From Azolla caroliniana (taxonomy: Eukaryota > Polypodiophyta), in assembly GCA_043228905.1 (NCBI GenBank), contig JBHGNT010000002.1, positions 6,758,001-6,822,000 of the forward strand: 64,000 nt of DNA. Direction: 5' to 3'. Positions 54,544 through 64,000 of the stretch are shown here, one piece after another. Within the stretch, counting starts at the first letter, position 1, and each line of letters starts with the position of its first letter. The notes beneath the pieces were generated by a model. The model made no database searches. It was not told where the DNA came from and saw nothing but the letters and a program-made list of their open reading frames with translations. Both the position numbers and the translations under genes were made by a program.

Positions 54544-56501
54544 TCACCTAATATGACCGGGTGCGAAGACGTCTCCTGTACGAAGAAGTGTTGGTCAATC
54601 TCGACGTCGCCAATCTTGACTCGTACGTTCGGGCAGGCCCCATGCAGTTCCTCGGTGGCGCGCGTCGCCGCCCGTATCTTCCACCCGTGCTTGGTGTTGA
54701 TCGGCCACTTCCCCTTCTTATAGAAGTCCATGGACATCAGGTTAATTTCCGAACCGTGGTCCACCAGTGCCACCACCGGTTCCTGAACCTCTCCGATCTT
54801 TACCGGGGTCTCCGTGGTCGCTCGGGCCCAGTGTGGCCTCGAATAGTGGCTCTCCGCCCACTCATCTGCCAGCGCCGAGTCGTCGATGTGCGTCGTCCGC
54901 ACCTCTACCGGTCTTTCCGGATCCGTCTTCGTCGACAGCCTCTTCCGTTTCACCAAGTCTACAATGGAGTTGTGGAACTCCTTCTTGGCGATCCCTAGCA
55001 CCTCCCGCAACGACAGCTCCACCTTGCTGTCGAGGATCCGTTCCTCTAGGACCTTCCGTAGGTCCGTAGTCCTTTCTATTTCCGTACCCAGTCGGTATCC
55101 GCCCTTCCTGGGGTTATCTTGCGAGCTGGGCCCGCCGGCATCGTTCCGTCATTGCCCGAATCGGGTCTCGTACCATTGTGAAGGCCCGGTCGCTCCGGCT
55201 TTCCCCACTCGTTTGTCTTCTACCAGAGCCTTGTAGTTCCGGCAGGCGGCTTCTACGAAGCCCGTCTTCTCCTCGACCGGGTCGCTCCACTAGGTTATTT
55301 CCCGGACCCGTCTCTCAGCGCGGTCCGTTTCATCTTTCCTCAGTCGTGCACCGGCGAGGCCTTCCAGCATTGCCGACCAGAATCCGTCTTTGCTCTCCTT
55401 TCGGGCCTCGCTGCCCCCGACCCGAATGCCGGCCGACGCCGAGTAGTGGATGGCCTCCACGTGTCGGGCCGCTGCCTCTTCCATCAGTCTCTTCATACCT
55501 CCTCGCCCGTCGTTTCGGTTTAGGGCCCTTCTGGTGTTGCCGGCATGCACCCGGCCTTCCCACAGGTACACCACCCGGTTCCTCAAGGCCTCTGCGAAAT
55601 CGCCGCAGTCCTTCCGAATGTGGCCGACCTCGTCGCACCACATGCACCTGTTCCCCGTTCCCGGCCGTCGGTCACGAGCCGGTTCGCCGCCTTCCCTTCG
55701 AGTCTGGGCGATCTGGAGATCCTTTATCGCCCGCGTCAACTCCTCCAGTGCCGCTCCTCCGGACGAGCCATTGACCATGCCGGTCGAAGCCAGACCGGTT
55801 TCGAGCCATTCCCGGGTTTCTTCCCTTTGCACTTGCGATGCCGGTTCAGGCCTCCTTGCTGTAACAGAGCCCACACCGGCTGCCTCGTTGTCAGCCCATT
55901 CTCGCCGTTTGTCGAAACGGCCACAGACTCTCTTAACCGCAGCCCAGTCGGTTGTCAGCCCGTCTTCGGTTTCCAGCAAGGAGCCGACTTGATCCCGGTC
56001 CTACTCATCCACCGACTTGACGAACAGTAGGACCCGACTCGTATCCAGAATGGTTCGGTCAAGCGCCGAAAGGCGCGTAAAGCGTTCTTCGAACTCCCGG
56101 AGGAGTGCCGACACGTTTCTTCCTTTGCCGGGGGACTCCACCCATTCCATGAAGTCCCGTTTCGAAAGCCGGAGCGCGTCGTCCAGCCCATATTTCTCTA
56201 GGAGTCGGCCTTCGAACTCCTCCCAGGTACGGCTCTCCGCCCGTACCTCGAGCACCTCCGCATGGATGCTCGGCATCGCCACTCAAGGGAACCCGGCAAG
56301 ACGCCTCTCTTCCGGAATGTCCCGCATCAGCATTTCCGCCCCCTAGGACGCCAAATACTTCGTAGCATCCTTTCCGCTGAAACGGCCGATCGTACCGACA
56401 ACCGCCTCAATGGCTCTGTCGAGGGCGCCGGTGCCCTCGCGTGTGCTCAATATCCGATCCACGGCCGAAGCCATGGGCTCTGCAAGATCCGACCCCCTCA
56501 T
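54375..56501 (-). pseudogene. Element J gag-protease, five in-frame stops
   Basis: One frame starts at the ATG at 56499-56501 (MRGSDLAEPM), about 22 nt after the primer site. It encodes a gag (EFEGRLLEKYGLDDALRLSKR, NVSALLREFEERFTRLSALDR), a zinc knuckle CMWCDEVGHIRKDC near 55630 and a protease whose DxG reads VDHGSEINLMS near 54745. Stops lie at 56343 (TAG), 56001 (TAG), 55290 (TAG), 55149 (TGA) and 54375 (TAG, the natural-looking end). No frameshift is needed between segments. The gag is not the common plant Retrotrans_gag type by eye. The copy looks inactivated unless stops are read through. Confidence 0.82.
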
Positions 56502-56523
56502 CTTCTGCTCTTTTGCCGCCTCC

Positions 56524-56541
56524 TTCACGTCGGGTTCACCA
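56524..56541 (-). other. Primer-binding site of element J, tRNA-Trp (18 nt)
   Basis: The minus strand reads TGGTGAACCCGACGTGAA, the complement of the 3' end (…TTCACGTCGGGTTCACCA) of plant tRNA-Trp as I recall it. It lies four bases from the LTR. Confidence 0.8.
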
Positions 56542-56545
56542 AAGA

Positions 56546-57176
56546 TGTCGAGGTATCCCTCGCGGATGCGTGGAATGAGGCAGGACCTCGGGGGTCCTGT
56601 ACCGAAGAGCAAGAGAGAAAAGGAGAGGGGAAGAGACCCACAAGGTGCGAGCGTAGATTCACAGGGACACGGCCCTTTGACACAGAAACGCGAGTGCGAC
56701 AGCGACACAGAGAGACACGAATGTATGTAGAAATATATATAAACAAGACAGACAACAAGCACGAAGTCGGTTACAACCGAACAGGCCGGCGAACAGATGC
56801 CGATACCTATTTGTAAACTCACAGAAAGGAAGGAGTAGGTTGGAGGTGCTGCCGGAAGCACTCGGGCATTCCTCAGAGCAGCGCGAGCCTCCCGAAACCT
56901 GCACAGATCGAAGCTATGGAGTCTGCGAACCAGAGAGAGAGAGAGAGAAGCCTTCCCACGCAAACCGACAGCACTTCGTCCTCGACTCTCCGCGATGCCT
57001 CTACCCTCCTCGTCTCCCTCCTTTTATAGGCAAGGAAGGAGCCGTTTCCCCTTTACTCCCTACCTACCGAATCTACCTAGGATCTCCTATGTACAACTTA
57101 AGGCGCACGTGCATGAAGAGTCGATTTCTACGCTCCGGTGCACGGATTCCGCTCGTGGATGGTTTTCTTCACGACA
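56546..57176 (-). repeat. 5' LTR of element J
   Basis: 631 bp, the same length as the left LTR with about 12 substitutions. TATAAAA lies at 57022-57028 (minus). ACGT follows at 57177-57180. Confidence 0.95.
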
Positions 57177-57355
57177 ACGTAGTGATCGGCCTACGTCTTG
57201 TGGTATCCTTGATCAGTCATGAAGGAGTCGAACTTCCGGTACCATTGTTGGGGAGCCTGCTTCAAACCGCATAGGCTCTTCTTCAACCGGCAAACCAGGT
57301 GCTCCTTCCCTTTCTTCACAAATCCCTCTGGTTGCGTCATGTAGATCTCCTCTTC
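57177..57355 (-). pseudogene. copia I RT, middle piece
   Basis: Matches RT of element K (LVC.LKKSL.GLKQAP.QWYRKFDSFMT). It lies between the right end of J and the solo LTR and contains a stop near its left end. Confidence 0.9.
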
Positions 57356-57955
57356 TGTTGGGAAATATGTCCCTCCAGTGGGAGGAAGATCCGACCGTCC
57401 GGAAAGCCGACAGTCGAGGAGCCGAGTTGATGAGGGACTCAGTTGAGGCCGAAACCGGAATCGTGTAAATAGCCAACTCGGGAGACTATACTTGTAAATA
57501 GTCTAAGAGTGCGCCCCATGAGGGCTACGTATGTAAATAACCAGAAAGTTGCATAAGTATATATGCAACTAGGGCAAACTTTTAGCGTGGAACATTGTGT
57601 ACAAAAGTTGTAGTGCGTGGGAGAGAGAGAGACAGAGAGACACAGAGAGAGAGAGAGAGAGATAGAGAGAGTGTGTGTGAGCCGCGCCATAGCTGTGTGA
57701 GTAACAACAAACGCGAAGAGCCCTGTGTGGTTGATACACTCGATAGAGTGTTGTATTCCTCTCGGACCTGTTGTATATCCACTTTGTATAGTGAAGAAAT
57801 CTGTTCACCCGTGGTTTTCCCCGTTTTTCGGGTTTCCACATAAATCTCTGTGCACTCGTGTCATATCTTGTCTTTCTGGTGTATTCTTGTGATTCGTATT
57901 TCAGCGCGTAGTTCGTTTATTGTGATTAATTCCGCAACGATTTCTCAACATCTTC
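57351..57955 (+). mobile_element. Solo LTR inserted in copia I, with TSD TCTTC
   Basis: The LTR (57356-57950, 595 bp, TGTTGGGAAA...TTCTCAACA) is flanked by TCTTC at 57351-57355 and 57951-57955. Copia I RT reads on across one copy of the duplication. It carries a TATA box (TATATATGC near 57558) inside a palindrome and the GTGGTTTTCCCC...GGGTTTCCAC motif, so it belongs to a Tork-like copia family of a different subtype. A solo LTR is the usual product of recombination between the two LTRs of one element. Confidence 0.93.
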
Positions 57956-59055
57956 GAGGTCGCCGTGGAGGAACATCGTCTTCACGTCTAACTGCTCTAC
58001 CTCGAGGTCCATGTTTGCCGCTATGCTCAGCACCGTCCGGATGGAAGTTATCTTTACTACCGGGGCAAATATCTCGCCGAAGTCCACTCCCTTCTTCTAC
58101 TGGAACTCCTTCACCACGATCCTGGCTTTGTACCTTCGGGGGTTTCCGGCATCTCTTGGTTTCAACTTGTACACCCACTTGTTTCGGAGTGCCCTCTTTC
58201 CTTTCGACAACTCCACCAATTCATACGTGTGGTTCTCATGCAGGGAATCCATCTCGTCCTGCATGGCACTCAACCACTTGCGGTTGTGGGTGTCCTCCTT
58301 TGCTTCTTCGAAGCTTTCCGGCTCCCTCTCATTGGTTAGCAACACGTGCTCTGTATCGGGAAATCTCTAGGGGGCCCTTCTGTCTCCGAGAGGATATCTA
58401 TGTCTTTGGTTTCCGGCAACCGGCTCCTCTGTATGTTCTTCATCCGAATCCGATTTGGGATCTTGGCCGGTTCCGGTTCTGGTTCCTACTTCCTCTTCTT
58501 CTTCTGCTGGTTCGGTGTCCTCTCCATAATCGTCCGGTTCTTCGAGTGTTAACCGGCTCTTTGTCGGTTGGGTTTGCATCTCATCGAATCGGTCCTTTCC
58601 GGTCGACTCAGAGTTCATTATCTTCTTCTCTGAGTCCCAGTTGGCAAGAGTCTTGTCCTCCATGAAGATAATATCTTGACTCCGGAACACCTTCTTGTCG
58701 ACGATGTCCCACACTCGGTAATCGAACTCATCATCGCCGTATCCGAGGAATATGCAAGGCCGAGACATTGGATCCAACTTTGCTCTCCGGTCCTTTGCAA
58801 CATGCAAGTAAACGAGACACCCGAAAACCTTTAGATGCCGGTAAGACACTTCCTTACCGGTCCACACTCTCTGCGGTGTGTCTCCGTCCAAGGGCACTAA
58901 GGGTGATCTTTTTATCAAGTACGTCCCAGTCAACAACGCCTCAACCCAAAAAGTCTTGGGTAGCTTAGCATGTGCTAGCATACTCCGGACCCTCTCCATT
59001 ATAGTCCGGTTCATCCTCTTGGCCAGCCCATTTAGTTCCAGCGTCTTCGGCATGG
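57956..59055 (-). pseudogene. copia I integrase C-terminus and RT start
   Basis: The minus strand encodes MPKTLELNGLAKRMNRTIMERV through the integrase C-terminal part (FGCLVYLHVAKDRR.KLDP), the acidic linker and the RT start (SAMQDEMDSLHENHTYELVEL, ARIVVKEFQ). A stop at about 58098 follows KEFQ. Similarity ends abruptly at 59055, exactly where the inverted fragment at 43777-43857 would join. Confidence 0.9.
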
Positions 59056-59801
59056 TAAATTAGTTCGATGCGTAGTTTGTGAGTTGTCGACTTGTTGAAG
59101 CCGACTCACTTCTCTTTTTCCGACACTCCGCCTCATCATGGCCGACTTTGCCGCAATAATTGCAAGTTGCGGGCCTCGTTTGCTAACCATGTTCGGCATG
59201 GAAGGTCCCCCTTCTTCCGAAGGTTCCTCGATGGCTTCCATGAAGGTTTGAGTTCCCTTCGTATGATGGGTCGAATTGACCTCCTCCTCGGCCATCGTCC
59301 GAATTCGAGAAGAACATTTGTCCTTCTGACATCTTGCTTTTAGTTCGGACATGGTTCTCTTCGACCAATAGCATTGATTGGAGGTCGAAGAATGAAGGAG
59401 GGTTTTCTTCGCCAAGATTGCCGTCCGTAATGGATCGAATCATTGTGCGAGGCCGCCCAAGCATACTTGAACCATCTCGTCTTCGTCGACGTTTATTTTG
59501 ATGGAGCCAAGTGAGTCGCAAATGCTCTTGATCTTGGCGGTGTAGTCCAACACGGACATGTCTTTTTGCCGAATGTTGTTCAACTCTTGTCGGAGTTGAA
59601 GCTTTCAGTCGGTCGTGTTGGCGGCGAACATTTTCTTTAAGTTCGCCCACGCTTCTTTAGGCATCTTGGCGTCTCGAATGCGGCTAAGCATGTGGTCGTG
59701 GACACATGTTGCCAAGCAATACATGATTTGACTCGCCGGTTGCTCCCATGTTGCGTAGTCGGCGTTCTTTGAGTCGGGTCGATTTTCTTGAGCGTTGTTA
59801 A
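59056..59801 (-). pseudogene. copia gag remnant of another family
   Basis: In several frames the minus strand encodes a gag: IMYCLATCVHDHMLSRI, KMPKEAWANLKKMFAANT, DMSVLDYTAKIKSICDSLGS and a knuckle CNYCGKVGHDEAEC near 59140. This is the UBN2-type copia gag layout, different from the Tork-type gags of elements K and N. Stops and frameshifts are common. Copia N inserts at 59802 within its N-terminal part. At 59056 it adjoins copia I without LTR or duplication, which suggests a rearrangement. Confidence 0.75.
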
Positions 59802-60481
59802 TGTTGGGAGACAGGTCCCTCCGGATGGGAAAGGAGAAGAACAGTGCCCGAAACCGGATGAGGAGTACCCGGCTACGGAGAGCCGGATGATACAGACCCG
59901 GTGAAGACCAGATGAGGAGTACCCGGCTACGGAGAGCCGGATGATACAGACCCGGTGATGACCGGATGAGGAGTACCCAGCTACGGATGAGGAGCCGGAT
60001 GGTGCAGACCCGGTATGAACCGGATGAAGAGACATATTCGTAAATATGCTTTCTGAGAGTTCATCGAGGCTATATTTGTAAATAGCCGAAAAGTCATATT
60101 AGTATAAATATGACTTAGGGCAAACTTTTAGTTGTTGTTGTCATTCTTGTTGGTGCAAGAATATAGAGAGAGCGCGGAACCGTGTACAGAGAGAGAGAGA
60201 GAGAGAAAGAGGTCGTTGCCTCTGTTGTAACCGCCGCCTGTGGCGAAGATCTGTGAGCACGAGGTCGTTGCCTCAGTGAACTCACTGTTGTATATTCTTA
60301 CATAGTGACAGTTTGCAGCCTGTGGGCTGCCGTGGTTTTTCCCCTAGTTTGGGGTTTTCCACGTAAACCTCCAATGTATCTTCCTCTTCTTTGTGTCGTG
60401 TTCTATTTCCCGTTTTCTGTGTATTATTCTAAGCTCGGTTGTGGCCGAGCGTAGCGCATAAGGAACGTTGAGTTCCTGTCA
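59802..60481 (+). repeat. 5' LTR of copia N (680 bp)
   Basis: TGTTGGGAGACAGG...GTTCCTGTCA. It is homologous to 7795-8694 but with about three U3 repeat units (59853 to about 60015). A 10-bp palindrome AAGTCATATT / AATATGACTT (60091-60116) surrounds the TATA box. Confidence 0.94.
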
Positions 60482-60483
60482 AG

Positions 60484-60495
60484 TGGTATCAGAGC
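60484..60495 (+). other. Primer-binding site of copia N, tRNA-iMet
   Basis: TGGTATCAGAGC, two bases after the LTR. Confidence 0.95.
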
Positions 60496-60510
60496 GAAAC
60501 GACACAGAAA

Positions 60511-61554
60511 ATGGATGAATCGTTTGGCGGCATGTTCAAGCTCACCGGCTCCAACTATTCAGTGTGGAAGTCGAAGATGAGAGACATGCTCGTGGTTAAA
60601 GATCTTTGGCTACCGGTTCAGTTCGGGGACAAGAGACCGGACAAGATCGACGCCACAATATGGGAGGTGATGCACATGAAGACAACGGCGTACATACGGT
60701 GCTTCATCGACATGAGCCTATACAACAACTTCAATGAAGAGAGCAAGGCTCATGAGCTCTGGGAGAAGATCGGCATAATGTTTCAGAACAAAAATGTTGT
60801 CAATCAGGTGTCGGTATTCCGGAAGCTAGTAAGACTCCGATACCAAGATGGCTCCAGCATGGCGGAGCACATGAATGCCTTCCAGGGGCTGATCCACCAG
60901 GCAACTTCACTGGAAGTACCTCTCGCCGATGAGGTACTAGCGCTACTCCTGCTCGGTTCCCTCCCGGATAGCTGGGAGACGTTGGTTGTCACTTTGGGCA
61001 ACGCCGGGCCGGAAGGAAAGCGGTTATCCCTAGCAAGAGTAAAGTCGAGCTTGCTAGATGAGGAGCCGCGTCGGAAAGATAAGGATACGAGCTCCGACTC
61101 CAAAGCGCTCATTACCGAATTGGAACGCGGAAGACATAGAAACCGTAGTCCCTAGAACCAGGAGAAGTCGGGGACACGGTCAAAGTCAAGGGGGAGGCCT
61201 ACTTACTTCTATTGCGGCAAGCTGGGACACTTCCAGAAGAACTGTCGGCACTTCCGTAAAGACAAGGAAATCGACGGTGCCGACTCGAAGCGGACCCCAG
61301 ACCGGAACAGAAAAGACCGGAGGGGGCCGGACCGGAAGGGAACGACAGCAATCGCGGCAAGTGAAGAAGAGTTGATGCTCATCACCGAGGAGAGTGAGAT
61401 AAACCTTGCCGGCGACGAGATGACCTGGGTGGTAGACTCCGGAGCGTCGTTCCACCTTACCCCGGACCGGAAATGCTTCTCATCCTACTCAGCCGGTGAC
61501 CACGGCTGTGTGTCCGGATGGGGAATGAAGGTATATGCCAAATTGTCGGCATAG
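60511..61554 (+). pseudogene. copia N gag and protease
   Basis: The ATG at 60511 starts MDESFGGMFKLTGSNYSVWKS. The gag ORF meets TAG at 61153-61155, just before the zinc knuckle, which continues in frame (FYCGKLGHFQKNC, near 61210). Protease VVDSGASFHLTP lies near 61431. A 2-nt insertion near 61515 breaks the frame; together with a 1-nt insertion near 61608 the original frame is regained. With three small lesions the copy is recently dead. Confidence 0.9.
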
Positions 61555-61602
61555 GAGACGTGTGGCTGTCAACACCAACCAGATGCAAGTTGTTGTTGAA
61601 GG

Positions 61603-62907
61603 ATGTCATGGCACGTTCCGGAGGTTCGTCTGAACCTGATATCAGCCGGTCGGCTAGATGATGAAGGCTACACGGGTAGCATCCAGAACGGGGTCATGAA
61701 GTTCAGCAAAGGGAGCCTGATTGTGGCTCGGGCCCGGAAGGTCAACACGCTGTACCTGATGAATGCCCGATTATGTCCGGAAGAAGTGAACGTGGCATCC
61801 GACACTGCCGGTGAGCTGTGGCACAAGAGTCTGTGTCATATGAGCGAGAAGGGGATGAAGAGGCTTGCAGACGACAACCTCATTCCAGTGAAGAACGTGC
61901 ACTTACAAAAGTGCATTGATTGTCTGACCGGTAAGCAGAACCGGACCTCCTTTCGACCAAGACCACCGATGAGACGTAATGCACCACTGGAGTTGGTGCA
62001 TACGGATGTGTGTCAGGTAGACACGAAGTCACATGCCGGAGCGCAGTACTTCGTGATGTTCATAGATGATCACAGCCAGAAGCTGTGGACCACACCGTTG
62101 AAGGCGAAGGATCAGGTGTTATCCGTCTTCAAAGAGCTCCACGCGAGAGTGGAAAGAGAAACCGGCCGGAAGCTGAAGGCGGTTCGAGCAGATAATGGAG
62201 GAGAATACCGGGGGCAGTTCGAGGAGTACTGCCGCTCGAAGGGAATCCGGCTCGAATTTACCGTGCCGAAGACGCCGGAACTAAACGGACTGGCCAAGAG
62301 GATGAACCGGACCATCATGGAGAGGGTCCGGAGTATGCTAGCACATGCAAAACTACCCAAGAAGTTTTGGGTTGAGGCACTGTCGACGGCGACATATGTG
62401 ATAAACAGATCACCCTCAGTACCCTTGGACGGAAACACGCCACAGAGAGTATGGACCGGTAAGGAAGTATCCTATCGGCATCTAAAGGTGTTCGGGTGTC
62501 TCGCGTACGTGCATGTAGCTAAGGACCGGAGAGGAAAGCTAGATCCAAAGACCCGGCCATGCATATTCCTCGGTTACAGTGACGATGAGTTCAGCTACCG
62601 AGTGTGGGACCCGGTCGACAAGAAGGTATTCCGGAGTCGAGATATTATCTTCATGGAGGACAAGACGCTCGCAGACTGGGAGTCGGAGAAGAAGATAATG
62701 AACTCCGAGTCGACCGGTAAGGATAGACTCTACGATGAGCAGACCCAACCGGCAAGAGACCGATTAGCACTCGAGGAACCAGCCGGTTACGGTGAGGATA
62801 CCGAACAGGCTGAAGAAGAAGTAGAGGAAGCTGAGACTAGAACCGGCCAAGACCCCGAATCGGATTCGGATGAAGAGCAAATGGAGGAGCCGGTTACCGA
62901 AGCCTGA
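61603..62907 (+). pseudogene. copia N GAG-pre-integrase and integrase
   Basis: Open for 434 codons. It shows HVPEVRLNLISAGRLDDEGY, the GAG-pre-integrase zinc finger (LWHKSLCHMSEKGMKRL...CIDCLTGKQ), integrase core DVCQVDTKSHAGAQYF, RADNGGEYRG and LNGLAKRMNRT, and the C-terminal part up to EEPVTEA. It ends at a TGA (62905-62907) created by local change; pairing to element K shows the frame should continue. Confidence 0.9.
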
Positions 62908-62944
62908 AGACGGATATATTCTCTCAGAGAGAGAAGGGCCCCCG

Positions 62945-64000
62945 GAGATTTCCAGATTCAGAGCATGTTCTGCTGACTGATGAGGGGGAGCCGGAAAGCT
63001 TCGAAGAAGTAAAGGAAGATACCCACAACCGAAAATGGTTAAGTGCCATGCAGGATGAGATAGATTCCCTGCATGAGAACCATACATACGAATTGATGGA
63101 GTTGCCAAAAGGAAAGCGGGCACTCCGAAATAAGTGGGTGTACAAGTTGAAACCGGGAGATGCCGGTAACCCCCCGAGATACAAAGCCAGGATCGTGGTG
63201 AAGGGGTTCCAGCAGAAAAAGGGCGTGGACTTCGACGAGATATTTGCCCCGGTTGTAAAGATGACCTCCATCCGGACGGTGTTGAGTATAGCGGCTAGCA
63301 TGGACCTTGAGGTAGAGCAGTTGGACGTGAAGACGACATTCCTTCACGGTGACCTCGAAGAGGAGATCTACATGCAGCAACCGGAGGGATTTGTGGAGAA
63401 AGGGAAGGAGCACCTGGTATGCCGGTTGAAGAAGAGCCTCTACGGGTTGAAGCAGGCCCCCCAGCAATGGTACCGGAAGTTCGATTCCTTCATGACCGAT
63501 CAAGGGTACCACAAGACGCAGGCCGATCACTACGTGTTTGTGAAGAAGTTTGAAGGAGGCGATTTCCTGATACTCCTTCTGTACGTGGATGACATGTTGA
63601 TCGTCGGACGTGACCAAGTCAAAATACGGATGCTGAAGAAGGCTCTCAACCGAACCTTCTCAATGAAAGACTTGGGTTCGGCAAGACAGATGCTGGGGAT
63701 GCTCATCATCCGGAACCGGTCAAAGAAGCAATTATGGTTGTCACAGGAGAAGTACGTCACAAAGGTGCTTCACCGGTTCAACATGTCAGAAGCGAAACCG
63801 GTCGGATCGACACTTCCGGCAAACTGCAGGCTATCCGGTAAGCAAAGCCCGAAGAAGAAACCAGAGAAGGCAGATATGATGAAGATTCCATATGCCTCTG
63901 CTGTCGGGAGCTTGATGTACGCTATGGTGTGTACCCGACCGAATATAGGATACGCAGTCGGAGTGGTGAGCCGGTTCATGAGTAATCCCGGCAAGGAGCA
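62945..64000 (+). pseudogene. copia N RT and RNase H (partial, open to window end)
   Basis: After a one-base loss in a C run near 62940 the frame is open to the end of the window. It includes NKWVYKLKPGDAG, ARIVVKGFQQKKGVDF, LDVKTTFLHGDLEEEIYM, QWYRKFDSFMTDQGY and the catalytic LLLYVDDMLIVG near 63585, then SLMYAMVCTRPNIGYAVGVV of the RT-RNase H connection. The domain itself looks functional, but upstream lesions separate it from gag. Confidence 0.9.

Larger units (their letters stand above)
44729..57176 (-). mobile_element. Ty3/gypsy element J (7.0 kb without the nested copia), unusual lineage
   Basis: It has two 631-bp LTRs (44729-45359 and 56546-57176) with TG...CA ends that differ at about 12 positions, and a 4-bp target duplication. 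The primer-binding site matches tRNA-Trp, and a polypurine tract is present. It carries gag-pro and pol in two overlapping frames. Copia element K (47446-52888) is inserted in pol. RT has MPFLDDIPIKG and integrase has VADRGELD and NPEANGKVERGH, unlike the FLDDILIYS and [12 protein letters not shown] forms of the chromovirus in this window. From memory, such RT/IN motifs resemble fungal-type Ty3 elements; this needs a tree. Confidence 0.93.
59802..64000 (+). mobile_element. Tork-like copia element N, 5' LTR to RT/RNase H (runs off the window)
   Basis: It has a 680-bp 5' LTR, an iMet primer site, and gag and pol close to element K. It is degraded by a nonsense codon in gag, two small indels before integrase and a break between integrase and RT. 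From about 62945 to 64000 the RT/RNase H frame is open. The 3' LTR is outside the window, so the target duplication (left candidate GTTAA, 59797-59801) cannot be verified. Confidence 0.92.

Overview
The window is nuclear DNA of a flowering plant; the species cannot be told from the sequence. The evidence is one AP2/ERF transcription-factor gene with a canonical GT-AG intron, a MIR169-type microRNA foldback, and nested LTR retrotransposons whose primer-binding sites match plant tRNAs. Single-copy sequence is AT-rich and gene-poor. Most retroelement coding sequence on the right is visibly GC-rich.

Left block (1-10304): a Tork/Tnt1-like Ty1/copia element (+; RNase H and 3' LTR) is split at 335/7449 by a complete chromodomain Ty3/gypsy element (336-7448, minus). 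That element has 474-bp LTRs differing at 2 positions, a 5-bp target duplication and an unbroken 1467-aa polyprotein. The copia copy itself interrupts an older minus-strand copia remnant (8695-10304).

Middle block (10305-37725): mostly unannotatable AT-rich DNA with microsatellites and tandem duplications. Two host loci stand out. One is a SHINE/WIN1-like ERF gene (21864-23579, two exons, 472 aa). The other is a MIR169-like locus whose miRNA arm (35402-35422) and star arm (about 36104-36124) lie about 680 nt apart, preceded by promoter-like sequence (G-box, CCAAT, TATA).

Right block (37726-64000): a transposon graveyard and nest. In order it holds a truncated LTR element, a minus-strand copia gag/PR remnant with its 5' LTR, a decayed fragment of an unusual Ty3 family, a decayed LINE and a probable solo LTR. 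Next comes a three-level nest: copia I (minus) holds a 7.0-kb Ty3 element J, which in turn holds a complete young copia element K (47446-52888). A solo LTR also sits in copia I. The block ends with a copia gag remnant and a nearly complete plus-strand copia element N that runs off the end.

Most notable are: (1) Ty3 element J, with an 18-nt primer-binding site matching plant tRNA-Trp, RT and integrase motifs unlike the usual plant clades, and pol in the -1 frame relative to gag-pro; (2) the MIR169 foldback with a very long loop; (3) an inverted integrase break in copia I that looks like self-integration; (4) palindromes around the TATA box of the copia LTRs whose stems change on both sides between subfamilies; (5) two structurally intact young retrotransposons.
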